Below are positions 16,656-24,913 of a stretch of DNA of 64,000 nucleotides, in pieces (the first letter of the stretch is position 1; every line of letters begins with the position of its first letter). The notes beneath the pieces were generated by a model. That model saw nothing but the letters and a program-made list of their open reading frames with translations. It made no database searches and was not told where the DNA came from. The position numbers were made by a program, and so were the translations under genes. The DNA comes from DASUPK01 sp963797265 (GTDB lineage: Bacteria > Actinomycetota > Thermoleophilia > Solirubrobacterales > 70-9), in the NCBI GenBank assembly GCA_963797265.1, contig CAWCOY010000001.1:186001-250000 (forward strand), read 5' to 3'.

Positions 16656-17969
16656 ATACGCATTCGCAGGGCATGGCGGCTGGGAGCGGTTGCCGTAATC
16701 GCCACGATGGGCACACTGCTGGTGAGTTCGTCGGCGTTTGGGGCGGTGATCACGCCCAACACGCCCGGCGATGAGAATGGCGGCGGTGCGGCCTGCTCCC
16801 TGCGGGAGGCGATCCTTGCCGCCAATACCGACAGGGCGTTCGGCGGGTGTCCGACGGGAGATGGTGCCGACACCATCTGGATCGGCGCCGGCAGATACGG
16901 ACTCTCGATTCCGCGTGGGTCAACGGGTGACGACAAGCTGGATGGTGATCTCTGGGTCGCCAGCCAGCTGACGATCAGGCACACCGGCATCCAGCCGACC
17001 GTCATCGATGGACGCCGACTCGACCGGGTGATTCACGTGGTGGGGAGCGGAAACCTGACCGCGTCGGGGCTCACGATCACGAATGGCAGGACAACCAGCT
17101 CGGGAGGCGGAATCCGGAACGAGGGGGCTCTCAACCTCTCGAACGTGACCGTGGCCGGGAACGAGACGACCGCGAGCTTCGGCGGCGGGATCGCGAACTC
17201 CGGCACGGCCACCATGTCCCTCACCAACGTGACGCTTTCAGGCAACCGTGCCGAGGGCGATGGCGGCGGCATCGACCAGGGCATCGGCGGGCTGTTGAAT
17301 TTGAACAACGTCACCATCACCGGCAACACCACCGATATCAGTGGGGATACAGGTGGCGGCGGGGGCATCTTCAACGCGGGGGGAACCATCAACCTCCGGA
17401 ACACCATCATCGCCCGGAATCACGACAAGACCTCGGGTCCGACCGCCAGGTCGCCCGACTGCGGTGGCGCTCTCCTCACCTCACGGCGGCACAACCTGAT
17501 CGGCCACCTGACCGGTTGCTCCTTCGTCGCCAGGCGCGGGGACAAGACCAACATCAACCCGCGCCTCGGGCCGCTCGCGAACAACGGCGGCTCGACCTTC
17601 ACGCACGCCCTGCTGGCCGGAAGCCCGGCGATCAAGGCGGGTGGTGGTGGGGTACCGACCGACCAGCGCGGCGTTCCTCGCAGGGCGCCCGACATCGGCG
17701 CTTATGAGTTCGCCAGATGCGGCGGGAGGGTGGTCAACCGGGTCGGCACCTCGGGTCAGGACACGCTGGCCGGAACAAGCAGGGGCGATGGCATCCTGGG
17801 TCTGGGCGGACGGGACATCCTGAAGGGGCACGCGGGCAGGGATGGATTGTGCGGTGGCGGCGGCAGGGACAAGCTCCGCGGGCAGGGCGGCAGGGACACC
17901 CTGATCGGCGGCAAGGGCAGAGACGCCTGCAAGGGCGGTCCGGGGAAGGACGTGGAGCGGAGCTGCTGA
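16656..17969 (+). CDS. Secreted CSLREA-domain beta-helix protein with C-terminal RTX-like repeats
   Basis: After a signal peptide the mature part begins with the CSLREA motif (ACSLREAILAANTD). Parallel beta-helix repeats follow, with runs such as SGGGIRNEGALNLSNVTVAG and GGGIANSGTATMSLTNVTLS typical of polymorphic membrane protein/pectate-lyase-like folds. Next comes RGVPRRAPDIGAYEFARC, and then Gly/Asp-rich nonapeptide-like repeats (GRDILKGHAGRDGLCGGGGR) of the RTX calcium-binding type. The signal peptide core continues upstream of ATG 16707: codons read IRIRRAWRLGAVAVIATMG from 16656. No ATG, GTG or TTG is in frame there, so an ATA (16656) or ATT (16662) start preceded by GGAAGGGA (16641-16648) seems needed; otherwise ATG 16707 begins inside the signal. 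It is probably a surface or secreted protein. Confidence 0.7.
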   Translation: MRIRRAWRLGAVAVIATMGTLLVSSSAFGAVITPNTPGDENGGGAACSLREAILAANTDRAFGGCPTGDGADTIWIGAGRYGLSIPRGSTGDDKLDGDLWVASQLTIRHTGIQPTVIDGRRLDRVIHVVGSGNLTASGLTITNGRTTSSGGGIRNEGALNLSNVTVAGNETTASFGGGIANSGTATMSLTNVTLSGNRAEGDGGGIDQGIGGLLNLNNVTITGNTTDISGDTGGGGGIFNAGGTINLRNTIIARNHDKTSGPTARSPDCGGALLTSRRHNLIGHLTGCSFVARRGDKTNINPRLGPLANNGGSTFTHALLAGSPAIKAGGGGVPTDQRGVPRRAPDIGAYEFARCGGRVVNRVGTSGQDTLAGTSRGDGILGLGGRDILKGHAGRDGLCGGGGRDKLRGQGGRDTLIGGKGRDACKGGPGKDVERSC

Positions 17970-17972
17970 GGG

Positions 17973-19046
17973 CTACCTGAGCCAGGTTCGGACGATCGCG
18001 TTCGCGAAACCGATCCCGTAGCGCATCACCGCGGGCTTCTTCGAGTGCCCGTGCGTGCGCTTCGCCACCGTCACCGGCACCTCCTTGGCCGGGATGCCGC
18101 GCTTGATCGCCTCGATCAGGAACTCGGAGGTGTGGAACTGCTCCTGGCGCAGGACGAGCTGCGGGAGGACCGTCGTCCGGACCGCCCGGTAGCCGTTGGA
18201 GCAGTCCGACACCTTGGTCCGGGTGATGAAGGAGACGAGCTTGTTGAAGAAGACGACTCCGAACTCCCGTGAGCGCGAGTTGGGGTCGGCCTCCCCCAGC
18301 ACCCGGGAGCCGTGCGCGACGTCCACCTCGTCGTCGAGCACCGGCTTCACCAGCCGCGCCATCTCGCTCGGCAGGTGCTGGCCATCGGCGTCCAGCGTGA
18401 CCACGATGAGCGCGCCGGACTCCGCCATCAGCCGGTAGCCGGTCCGCAGGGCCGCCCCGCCCCCGCGATTGATCACGTGCCGGGCCACGATCGCTCCGGC
18501 CTTGGCCGCCTCCTCGCTGGTGTCGTCGCGCGAGCCGTCGTCGACGACGAGGACTGCCGTTTCCTCGCCGCAGACCTCCGTCGGAATGCTGCGGACAACC
18601 TCCCCGACGCCATCGGCCTCGTTATAGGCCGGGATGAGGACGGCGACCTTGTCGCGGAACCGCTCGGGGAGCTTCGCCTCGCGGAACTCCTCCCAGGCGA
18701 GGCCCTCGAGCAGGGCCGAGAGCTGCTGGTTCATCCGCGCCGTATCGGTCAGCGCGCGGAGAACTAGGAAAAACAGGATCAGGATCGCGAAGACTGCAAG
18801 ACCGAGGATCCGGCCTCCATTCCCCTGCTTGAAGGCAAACGCCGAGAGGAGGCCGTTGAGCAACTCGGTTCCGGAGACGATCGCCAAGGCGATCCCGCCG
18901 AAGATGGCCAGCAGGACCGCGCCGTTGGAGAGCGAGCGCCGCCGCCAAACCGCGAAGGCGATCAGCAGGACGGCGAGGATGAGGCCGAAGGCGCGCAGCG
19001 CCGTCAGCTCTTCGGGAAACACCGATGCGAGCGTCGGGATCGTCAA
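17973..19046 (-). CDS. DUF2304 - family 2 glycosyltransferase fusion
   Basis: The N-terminal part has DUF2304-like membrane segments (LRAFGLILAVLLIAFAVW ... ILGLAVFAILILFFLVLRAL). The C-terminal part is a GT2 domain with VAVLIPAYNEADGVGEVV, VVDDGSRDDTSEEA, the metal-binding VTLDADGQHLP and SDCSNGYRAVR, resembling dolichyl-phosphate mannose synthase-type enzymes. It would transfer a sugar from a nucleotide donor to a lipid carrier or glycan at the membrane. TTG 19046 is chosen because TATTCT (19056-19061 on the minus strand) lies 9 bases upstream; a longer GTG 19121 start gives a non-hydrophobic, unlikely N-terminus. It is divergent from the UDP-sulfoquinovose synthase gene, which may supply its donor sugar (inference). 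Confidence 0.8.
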   Translation of the reverse strand: MTIPTLASVFPEELTALRAFGLILAVLLIAFAVWRRRSLSNGAVLLAIFGGIALAIVSGTELLNGLLSAFAFKQGNGGRILGLAVFAILILFFLVLRALTDTARMNQQLSALLEGLAWEEFREAKLPERFRDKVAVLIPAYNEADGVGEVVRSIPTEVCGEETAVLVVDDGSRDDTSEEAAKAGAIVARHVINRGGGAALRTGYRLMAESGALIVVTLDADGQHLPSEMARLVKPVLDDEVDVAHGSRVLGEADPNSRSREFGVVFFNKLVSFITRTKVSDCSNGYRAVRTTVLPQLVLRQEQFHTSEFLIEAIKRGIPAKEVPVTVAKRTHGHSKKPAVMRYGIGFANAIVRTWLR

Positions 19047-19161
19047 AGCGGCGCCAGAATAGGCCTCGGAACCCTCATTAAGCGGGTTGTCGCTGTCGCG
19101 ACACCCTTGAATCACGGGCACGACGGTGCGCCGCCCCGGGCGTTACCCTGCCGCGTTCACC

Positions 19162-20337
19162 ATGCGCGTCCTCATTCTCGGGGGCGACGGCTATCTCGGC
19201 TGGCCGACGGCGATGCGCTTCTCCGCCGGCGGGCACGAGGTCTCCGTCGTCGACAACTTCTCGCGCCGGCGCTGGCACGAGCGACACGGCACCGATTCGC
19301 TCACCCCGATCCGCCCGCTGGACGAGCGGATCGCCGCCTGGCATGAGATCTCTGGGAGGGAGATCCGCTCATACGTGGGCGCGATCGAGGACGCCGGGTT
19401 CCTCGAGGAGGTGATCGTCGAGACCAGGCCCGAGGCGGTCATCCACTACGGCGAGCAGCCCTCCGCGCCGTTCTCGATGGCGAACCGCGAGCAAGCCGTC
19501 GAGACCCAGTACACGAACGTGATCGGCACTCTCAACCTGCTCTTCTTCCTCCGCGATCACGCCCCGGACTGCCATCTCGTCAAGCTCGGGACGATGGGCG
19601 AGTACGGGACGCCCAACATCGACATCGAGGAGGGGTTCATCGAGATCGAGCACAAGGGCCGCAAGGACACGCTGCCGTTCCCGAAGCTGCCCGGCTCGCT
19701 CTACCACCTCTCCAAGGTCCACGACTCGAACAACATCCACTTCGCCTGCCGAATCTGGGGCATGCGCTCAACCGACCTGAACCAGGGCGTCGTCTACGGG
19801 ATCGAGACGGAGGAGACCGCCCAGGACGAGCGGCTCTGCACCCGCTTCGACTACGACGAGTGGTTTGGCACGGTCCTCAACCGCTTCTGCGTGCAGGCCG
19901 TCATCGGCCATCCGCTCACCGTGTACGGCAAGGGCGGCCAGACCCGGGGCTTCCTCAACGTCCGCGACACGCTGCAGTGCGTCGAGCTGGCCGTCAACAA
20001 CCCGGCTGACCCGGGCGAGTACCGGGTCTTCAACCAGTTCACGGAATCCTTCTCGGTGGCGCAGCTAGCCGAGCTCGTGCAGCGCTCCGGGGCCGTGATC
20101 GGGCTCGAGGTCGAGATCGAGCATGTCGAGAATCCGCGCGTCGAGGCGGAGGAGCATTACTACAACCCGGTCCACACAAAGCTCCTCGACCTGGGACTCG
20201 AGCCGAGCCACCTCGGCGACGAGCTCGTCCGTTCGATGCTGAAGACGATCGAGCGCTACCGCGACCGAGTGATCGACTCGGCGATCGATCCGCGGACACA
20301 GTGGAAGCCGTCGCAGGAGCCCGCGGGCACTCGCTGA
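19162..20337 (+). CDS. sqdB: UDP-sulfoquinovose synthase (SQD1/SqdB type)
   Basis: The enzyme makes UDP-sulfoquinovose from UDP-glucose and sulfite, the first committed step towards sulfolipid or sulfoquinovose-bearing glycans. The 391-aa SDR protein shows the NAD motif LILGGDGYLGWPTA, the hallmark stretch YGEQPSAPFSMANREQAVET, LGTMGEYGTPN and the catalytic Y-x3-K in YHLSKVHDSN. ATG 19162 sits 12 bases after TACCCT and matches the usual MRVLILGGDGYLG start; the upstream 36 bases are not part of the protein. Only the neighbouring divergent glycosyltransferase suggests where the sugar goes. Confidence 0.9.
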   Translation: MRVLILGGDGYLGWPTAMRFSAGGHEVSVVDNFSRRRWHERHGTDSLTPIRPLDERIAAWHEISGREIRSYVGAIEDAGFLEEVIVETRPEAVIHYGEQPSAPFSMANREQAVETQYTNVIGTLNLLFFLRDHAPDCHLVKLGTMGEYGTPNIDIEEGFIEIEHKGRKDTLPFPKLPGSLYHLSKVHDSNNIHFACRIWGMRSTDLNQGVVYGIETEETAQDERLCTRFDYDEWFGTVLNRFCVQAVIGHPLTVYGKGGQTRGFLNVRDTLQCVELAVNNPADPGEYRVFNQFTESFSVAQLAELVQRSGAVIGLEVEIEHVENPRVEAEEHYYNPVHTKLLDLGLEPSHLGDELVRSMLKTIERYRDRVIDSAIDPRTQWKPSQEPAGTR

Positions 20338-20377
20338 TTCACGCCGGCCGAGAGGGCTTGGCTACCATCGCCTGACC

Positions 20378-22057
20378 ATGCGCGCTGCTGACGCTCTGAT
20401 GGAAGCCCTGAAGGCGGAGGGCACCCAACACATCTTCGGGATTCCCGGCGGAGCGAATCTGCCGATCTACGACGCCGTCCACGACGCCGAGATCACCCAC
20501 ATCCAGGCTCGCCACGAGCAGGGGGCGGGCCACATGGCCGAAGGCTACGCCAAGGCCTCCGGGCGCGTCGGCGTCGCCTTCGCCACCTCGGGGCCCGGCG
20601 CGACCAACCTGATCACCCCGATCGCCGACGCGATCATGGACTCGGTCCCCACGGTCTTCATCACCGGCCAGGTCCGCACCGAGCTGATCGGCACCGACGG
20701 CTTCCAGGAGGCCGACGTGAACGGCATCACCATGCCGGTCGTCAAGCACAGCATGATGGTGCAGGACCCCCGGGCCATTCCGGAGTACGTCCATGCCGCC
20801 TTCCACATCGCCTCGACCGGCCGGCCCGGTCCCGTGCTCGTCGACGTCCCGCAGGACCTCTCCCGAGCGGACATCGACTACGAGCCGATCACGGAGACCC
20901 CCCACCTCCCGGGCTACAAGCCCTCCACCGAGGGGAACATCAAGCAGATCCGCATCGCGGCCAAGGCCCTCGCCAACGCCCAGCGCCCGGTGATGTACGT
21001 AGGCGGAGGCGTGGTCAACGCCAATGCGTCCGAGGAGCTGCGCGAGCTCTGCATGTCCGACAACTTCCCCGTCACCTCCACGGTAATGGGCCTCGGCGCC
21101 TTCCCGGCGCCGCACGAGCAGTGGCTCGGGATGCTCGGAATGCACGGCACTCGCACCGCCAACTACTCCATGGACAACGCCGACCTGATCATCGCGATCG
21201 GCGCCCGCTTCGACGACCGGATCACCGGCAAGCTCTCCGAGTTCGCCCCGCGTGCCAAGTTCGTCCACATCGATATCGACCCGGCCGAGATCTCCAAGAA
21301 CGTCCCGGCGCACATCCCGATCGTCGGCGACGCCAAGGAGGTCCTGCCCAAGCTGACCAAGGAGTACCGCGCCACCAAGGCCGACCGCAGCCGGCTCGAC
21401 GCCTGGTGGGACCAGATCCGCGCCTGGCAGAAGGAGTACCCGCTCGGCTACGAAGACTCCTCCGACTCCGAGATCAAGCCGCAGCGGATGATCCAGGCGA
21501 TGTACGCGGCGACGGACGGCGACGCGATCATCACCTCCGACGTCGGCCAGCACCAGATGTGGTCCGCCCAGTACTACGACTTCGCGAAGCCTCGCCACTG
21601 GATCAACTCGGGCGGCCTCGGGACGATGGGCTTCGGCCTGCCGTCGGCGATCGGCGCCAAGGTCGCCTGCCCCGACGAGACCGTCGTCTGCCTGGCGGGC
21701 GACGGCAGTCTGATCATGACCTGCCAGGAGTTCGCCACCGCCGTGCGGCACGAGATCCCGATCAAGGTCTTCCTGATGAATAACGGCTACTTCGGGATGG
21801 TCCGCCAGTGGCAGGAGCTCTTCTGGGACGGGCGCTACTCCTCGGTGGAGATGGGCCCGAGCCCCGACTGGCCGAAGCTGGCCGAGGCGTTCGGCCTCAA
21901 GGGAATGATGGTCGACGACAAGAACGAGGTCGAGGCGGCGATGCGCGAGGCACTCGCCACCGACGGTCCCGTGCTCCTCGACGTCCGCGTCACCAAGGAG
22001 GAGAACTGCTACCCGATGATCCCGGCCGGTGCCGCCGCCCGGGACATGGTGGGCTGA
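20378..22057 (+). CDS. ilvB: Acetolactate synthase, large (catalytic) subunit
   Basis: This ThDP enzyme condenses two pyruvates, or pyruvate plus 2-oxobutyrate, in the first common step of valine, leucine and isoleucine synthesis. The 559-aa protein shows the catalytic Glu region RHEQGAGHMAEGYAKASG, FATSGPGATNLITPIADA, FAD-binding segments (MGLGAFP, ARFDDRITGKL) and the ThDP motif GDGSLIMTCQEFATA...NNGYFGMVRQWQ. ATG 20378 lies 9 bases after TACCAT, so the transcript is probably leaderless; no room remains for an attenuator leader peptide. ilvN follows one base after the stop. Confidence 0.95.
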   Translation: MRAADALMEALKAEGTQHIFGIPGGANLPIYDAVHDAEITHIQARHEQGAGHMAEGYAKASGRVGVAFATSGPGATNLITPIADAIMDSVPTVFITGQVRTELIGTDGFQEADVNGITMPVVKHSMMVQDPRAIPEYVHAAFHIASTGRPGPVLVDVPQDLSRADIDYEPITETPHLPGYKPSTEGNIKQIRIAAKALANAQRPVMYVGGGVVNANASEELRELCMSDNFPVTSTVMGLGAFPAPHEQWLGMLGMHGTRTANYSMDNADLIIAIGARFDDRITGKLSEFAPRAKFVHIDIDPAEISKNVPAHIPIVGDAKEVLPKLTKEYRATKADRSRLDAWWDQIRAWQKEYPLGYEDSSDSEIKPQRMIQAMYAATDGDAIITSDVGQHQMWSAQYYDFAKPRHWINSGGLGTMGFGLPSAIGAKVACPDETVVCLAGDGSLIMTCQEFATAVRHEIPIKVFLMNNGYFGMVRQWQELFWDGRYSSVEMGPSPDWPKLAEAFGLKGMMVDDKNEVEAAMREALATDGPVLLDVRVTKEENCYPMIPAGAAARDMVG

Positions 22058-22058
22058 C

Positions 22059-22613
22059 ATGGAAGCTGGAACTCCAGACCTGATCAAGCTCGAGGACCTA
22101 GACGCCGCTGCCGGTGCACTGACCGGCCGCAAGCACGTCCTCTCGATCCTGGTCGAGAACCGCCCCGGGGTCCTGGCCCGGGTCGCGGGTCTTTTCAGCC
22201 GCCGCGGCTTCAACATCGACACGCTCGCCGTGGGTCCGACCGAGGATCCGGAGGTCTCGCGGATCACGCTGACCGTAGATGGCGCGGTCCACCCGATCGA
22301 TCAGGTGACCAAGCAGCTCCACAAGCTCGTCAACGTGATCAAGATCCGGGACATGGAGCCGGGCGAGACGATCGCCCGCGAGATGGCCCTCTTCAAGGTC
22401 TCCGCCCCGATCGAGAGCCGCGCCGAGATCATGCAGTTCGCGGAGATCTTCCGCGCCAAGATCGTCGACGTCTCCCGACGCTCGCTGACCATCGAGGTCA
22501 CCGGGAGCGCCGACAAGATCGAGGCCTTCGAGCGGATGATCCGCCCACACGGACTGATGGAGATGGTCCGCACGGGCGAGGTCGCGATCGCCCGCTCCAA
22601 GCCGGACGCCTAG
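22059..22613 (+). CDS. ilvN: Acetolactate synthase, small (regulatory) subunit
   Basis: IlvN activates the large subunit and mediates feedback inhibition, usually by valine. The 184-aa protein has the N-terminal ACT domain (HVLSILVENRPGVLARVAGL, FSRRGFNIDTLAVGPTED) and the C-terminal ALS_ss_C domain (RAEIMQFAEIFRAKIVDVSR). It has an extra N-terminal 18 residues before the ACT domain. ATG 22059 is one base beyond the ilvB stop, so the two are coupled. Confidence 0.95.
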   Translation: MEAGTPDLIKLEDLDAAAGALTGRKHVLSILVENRPGVLARVAGLFSRRGFNIDTLAVGPTEDPEVSRITLTVDGAVHPIDQVTKQLHKLVNVIKIRDMEPGETIAREMALFKVSAPIESRAEIMQFAEIFRAKIVDVSRRSLTIEVTGSADKIEAFERMIRPHGLMEMVRTGEVAIARSKPDA

Positions 22614-22625
22614 ACCGCAATCCCG

Positions 22626-24035
22626 ATGGGAGTCGCGGCCGAAACCACCGAGACGCTGCTGGCCGGGCTCGAGACGGTGCTCTCTCGAGCGGACCTGAGC
22701 CGGCCGACCCGACTCGTCTCCGCCACCGTCGAGATCGATCCCGAGGTTGACCCGGCGGCGATCGCGACGGGCTCCCGGCTTGCCGCGGATCGCTGGTTCA
22801 CCTGGGAGCAGCCCGACCGAGGCTTCGCCGTGGCGGGCCTGGGGTCGGCGACCCAGGTCGTGAGCAGGGGCGAGGACCGCTTCACCGACCTCGCCGAGCG
22901 CTGCGCCCGGGCGACCCACGATCGCGTGGCGGACGAGCCAAGCGGGCTGCCGGCCGGCGCTGGCCCGGTCTGGGCGGCCGGATTCGCCTTCTCCCCGCGC
23001 GGCGGCTCGGACCCTCTCTGGGCCTCACTGCCCCCGGCGCTCGCCGTCCTGCCCGAGATCTCGCTCGCCCGCGGCCCGGATGGCGCCTTCCTCACCGCGT
23101 CGATCTTCCTGGAGCCGAGCGCCGATCCCGACCAGCTGCTGGAGCGCGCCGCCGGCAGGGTCGGCTCGCTCCGCGAGGCGGTGCTCACCCCGCCCGATCC
23201 GCATCCGAGCGCCGCCACCCGGATCTTCGGCCGCTACCCGCCGCACCGCTACGAGCGGATCGTCTCGGCGGCGGTGGAGCGCATCCGCTCCAGCTCCGTC
23301 CAGAAGGTCGTGCTCGCCCGCGAGCTCACCGTCGAGGCGCCGGCGGCACACGACCCGGCCGCCCTGCTCGGTGCACTCCGCGACCTGTTCCCGTCCTGCT
23401 TCTGCTTCTGCTTCGGCACGCCCGAGGCCGCTTTCCTCGGGGCGAGCCCGGAATTGCTGGTGCGCCGCTCAGGGGCCGTGGCCGCGACGGTGGCGCTCGC
23501 CGGCACCACGCCGCGCAGTGCGGATCCCGCGGTCGACGACCATCTCGGCGAGGCGATGCTGCGCAGCCCGAAGGTCCGGGACGAGCACGGCATCGTCGTT
23601 CGGCGAATCGAGCGCACGCTCCGGCCACATGCGGTCTGGGTCCACGCCGAGGGCCAGCCCTTCGTGGTGAAGGTGGGCAACCTCCAGCATCTCGCGACCC
23701 CGATCCGCGCCCAACTCGCCGAATCCCACAGCGCGATCGAGCTAGCCGGCTTCCTGCATCCCACGCCGGCGATCGGCGGCGAGCCGCGAGTTCCGGCCCT
23801 GGAGCTGATTCGCGAGCTCGAGGGCATCGACCGGGGCTGGTACACCGGCCCTGTCGGCTGGATGGACGCTGCGGAGGACGGCGAATTCTGCGTCGGCCTG
23901 CGCTCGGCCCTTATCCGCGATCGCGAGGCCCACCTCTTCGCAGGCTGCGGGATCGTCGCCGACTCGGACCCCACCGCGGAGCTTCAGGAGTCCGAGCTCA
24001 AGTTCGAGGCGCTGCTGCCGCTGCTATCCGGCTGA
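22626..24035 (+). CDS. menF: Isochorismate synthase
   Basis: The enzyme converts chorismate to isochorismate, opening menaquinone synthesis. The 469-aa protein belongs to the chorismate-binding family. Its catalytic core starts near VERIRSSSVQKVVLARELTV and contains GASPELLVRRSG, VALAGTTPRS, DEHGIVVRRIE, LHPTPAIGGEPR and FCVGLRSALI...AGCGIVADSDP. ATG 22626 is 8 bases after TAGACC, suggesting a separate leaderless start despite its nearness to ilvN. The convergent menD and the men genes beyond it support MenF rather than a siderophore or salicylate enzyme. Its 3' end overlaps the convergent YCII gene by 12 bases. Confidence 0.9.
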   Translation: MGVAAETTETLLAGLETVLSRADLSRPTRLVSATVEIDPEVDPAAIATGSRLAADRWFTWEQPDRGFAVAGLGSATQVVSRGEDRFTDLAERCARATHDRVADEPSGLPAGAGPVWAAGFAFSPRGGSDPLWASLPPALAVLPEISLARGPDGAFLTASIFLEPSADPDQLLERAAGRVGSLREAVLTPPDPHPSAATRIFGRYPPHRYERIVSAAVERIRSSSVQKVVLARELTVEAPAAHDPAALLGALRDLFPSCFCFCFGTPEAAFLGASPELLVRRSGAVAATVALAGTTPRSADPAVDDHLGEAMLRSPKVRDEHGIVVRRIERTLRPHAVWVHAEGQPFVVKVGNLQHLATPIRAQLAESHSAIELAGFLHPTPAIGGEPRVPALELIRELEGIDRGWYTGPVGWMDAAEDGEFCVGLRSALIRDREAHLFAGCGIVADSDPTAELQESELKFEALLPLLSG

Positions 24036-24347
24036 GCTTCGTTCGCCGGCTGTCTCGGCGCGCAGCAGCACCGTCCAAGGCTCGACGCTCACAGTCGCGT
24101 GCAGCTCCTCCGGCCACGGATCATCGGCGAGGCGGGCGCGGACCTCGGCCTCGTCCTTCGCGTCGACCACCAGCAGGGCGTTCTCGCCGTCGCCCTCGCC
24201 GATCGGGCCCCCGAGGAAGATGAACCCCTCCCCGGCGAGCCGATCCATGAAGGCCGCGTGCTCATTCCAGCCCTGCTGCTCGCGCCGGGGCCGGGAGTGG
24301 TCCCACGCGGGGCCCTTCGAGCGCTCCACCAGGAAGTAGTCGGCCAC
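24024..24347 (-). CDS. YCII-related domain protein
   Basis: The 107-aa ferredoxin-like fold protein has the YCII pattern: MADYFLVERSKGPAWD at the start, the helix EHAAFMDRLAGEGFIFLGGP, ALLVVDAKDEAEVRARLADD, and the His-containing strand LHATVSVEPWTVLL. The enzymatic role of most members is unknown. GTG 24347 lies 7 bases after a minus-strand TAGACT box, consistent with a leaderless single-gene transcript. It separates menF from the SnoaL gene without any obvious link to menaquinone. Confidence 0.8.
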   Translation of the reverse strand: MADYFLVERSKGPAWDHSRPRREQQGWNEHAAFMDRLAGEGFIFLGGPIGEGDGENALLVVDAKDEAEVRARLADDPWPEELHATVSVEPWTVLLRAETAGERSSAG

Positions 24348-24402
24348 GTGGCCGAGTCTACGTCCAGCTCTATGCGGGTGACTATCGGAGCGTCACGGGA
24401 CC

Positions 24403-24431
24403 TTGACACGACCACGCAACCGTGCGTGGAT
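24403..24431 (+). promoter_or_regulatory. Promoter with an inverted repeat between -35 and -10
   Basis: TTGACA (24403-24408) and GTGGAT (24426-24431) are separated by 17 bases. The spacer and -10 contain CCACGCA-ACCG-TGCGTGG (24412-24429), a perfect 7-bp inverted repeat that would suit a dimeric repressor. It drives the SnoaL-like gene, whose ribosome site GGAGAAGGAG lies at 24451-24460. Confidence 0.5.
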
Positions 24432-24466
24432 TGTCCGGGGGGCAAATCGAGGAGAAGGAGAGCAGC

Positions 24467-24889
24467 ATGGCTGAAGGCGTGGAATTGATCCGGCGCTTCT
24501 ATGACGAGGTGCTTTCTGAAGGAAACATCGAAAACATCGGCGAGCTGGTCAGAGACGACATCGTCGATCACGAGCCATTCCCTGGGCAGCCCGACGGCGT
24601 CGAAGGCGTGAGGCAGTTCGCCGAGATGATGCGGTCGGCGTTCTCCGACGTCAGGGCGACCATCGGGCCTTCGCTTGAAAGCGGCGAGCTCGCATCGGCT
24701 CAGGTCACACTCACCGGAAGGCACACCGGCGAGTTCATGGGCGTGCCGGCGACCGACAAGCAATTCGAGATCGAGTCGATCGACATCATCCGCATCGAGG
24801 ACGGCAAGTGCGCCGAGCACTGGGGCGTAACCGACAACATGGCGCTGATGCAGCAGATCGGCGCCATCCCGGAGCCGGCACAGGCCTAG
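24467..24889 (+). CDS. SnoaL-like / ester cyclase-family protein
   Basis: The 140-aa NTF2-like protein has VELIRRFYDEVLSEGNIE, VRDDIVDHEPFPGQPDG, the typical FMGVPATDKQFEIESID segment and IEDGKCAEHWGVTDNMALMQ. These mark the SnoaL-like polyketide cyclase/ester cyclase group, whose members bind small substrates; the reaction here is unknown. Unlike most starts in the window, ATG 24467 has a full Shine-Dalgarno and an approximately 30-base leader. A TTGACA promoter with an operator-like inverted repeat precedes it, so it may be conditionally expressed. Confidence 0.75.
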   Translation: MAEGVELIRRFYDEVLSEGNIENIGELVRDDIVDHEPFPGQPDGVEGVRQFAEMMRSAFSDVRATIGPSLESGELASAQVTLTGRHTGEFMGVPATDKQFEIESIDIIRIEDGKCAEHWGVTDNMALMQQIGAIPEPAQA

Positions 24890-24913
24890 AGCACAGCCGG
24901 GCTGCGGCGGCGA

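Noticed and set aside
20339..22267. 642-codon minus-strand ORF opposite ilvB
   Set aside because: Antisense shadow: ilvB motifs on the other strand are complete, and the ORF has no start signal or known domain.
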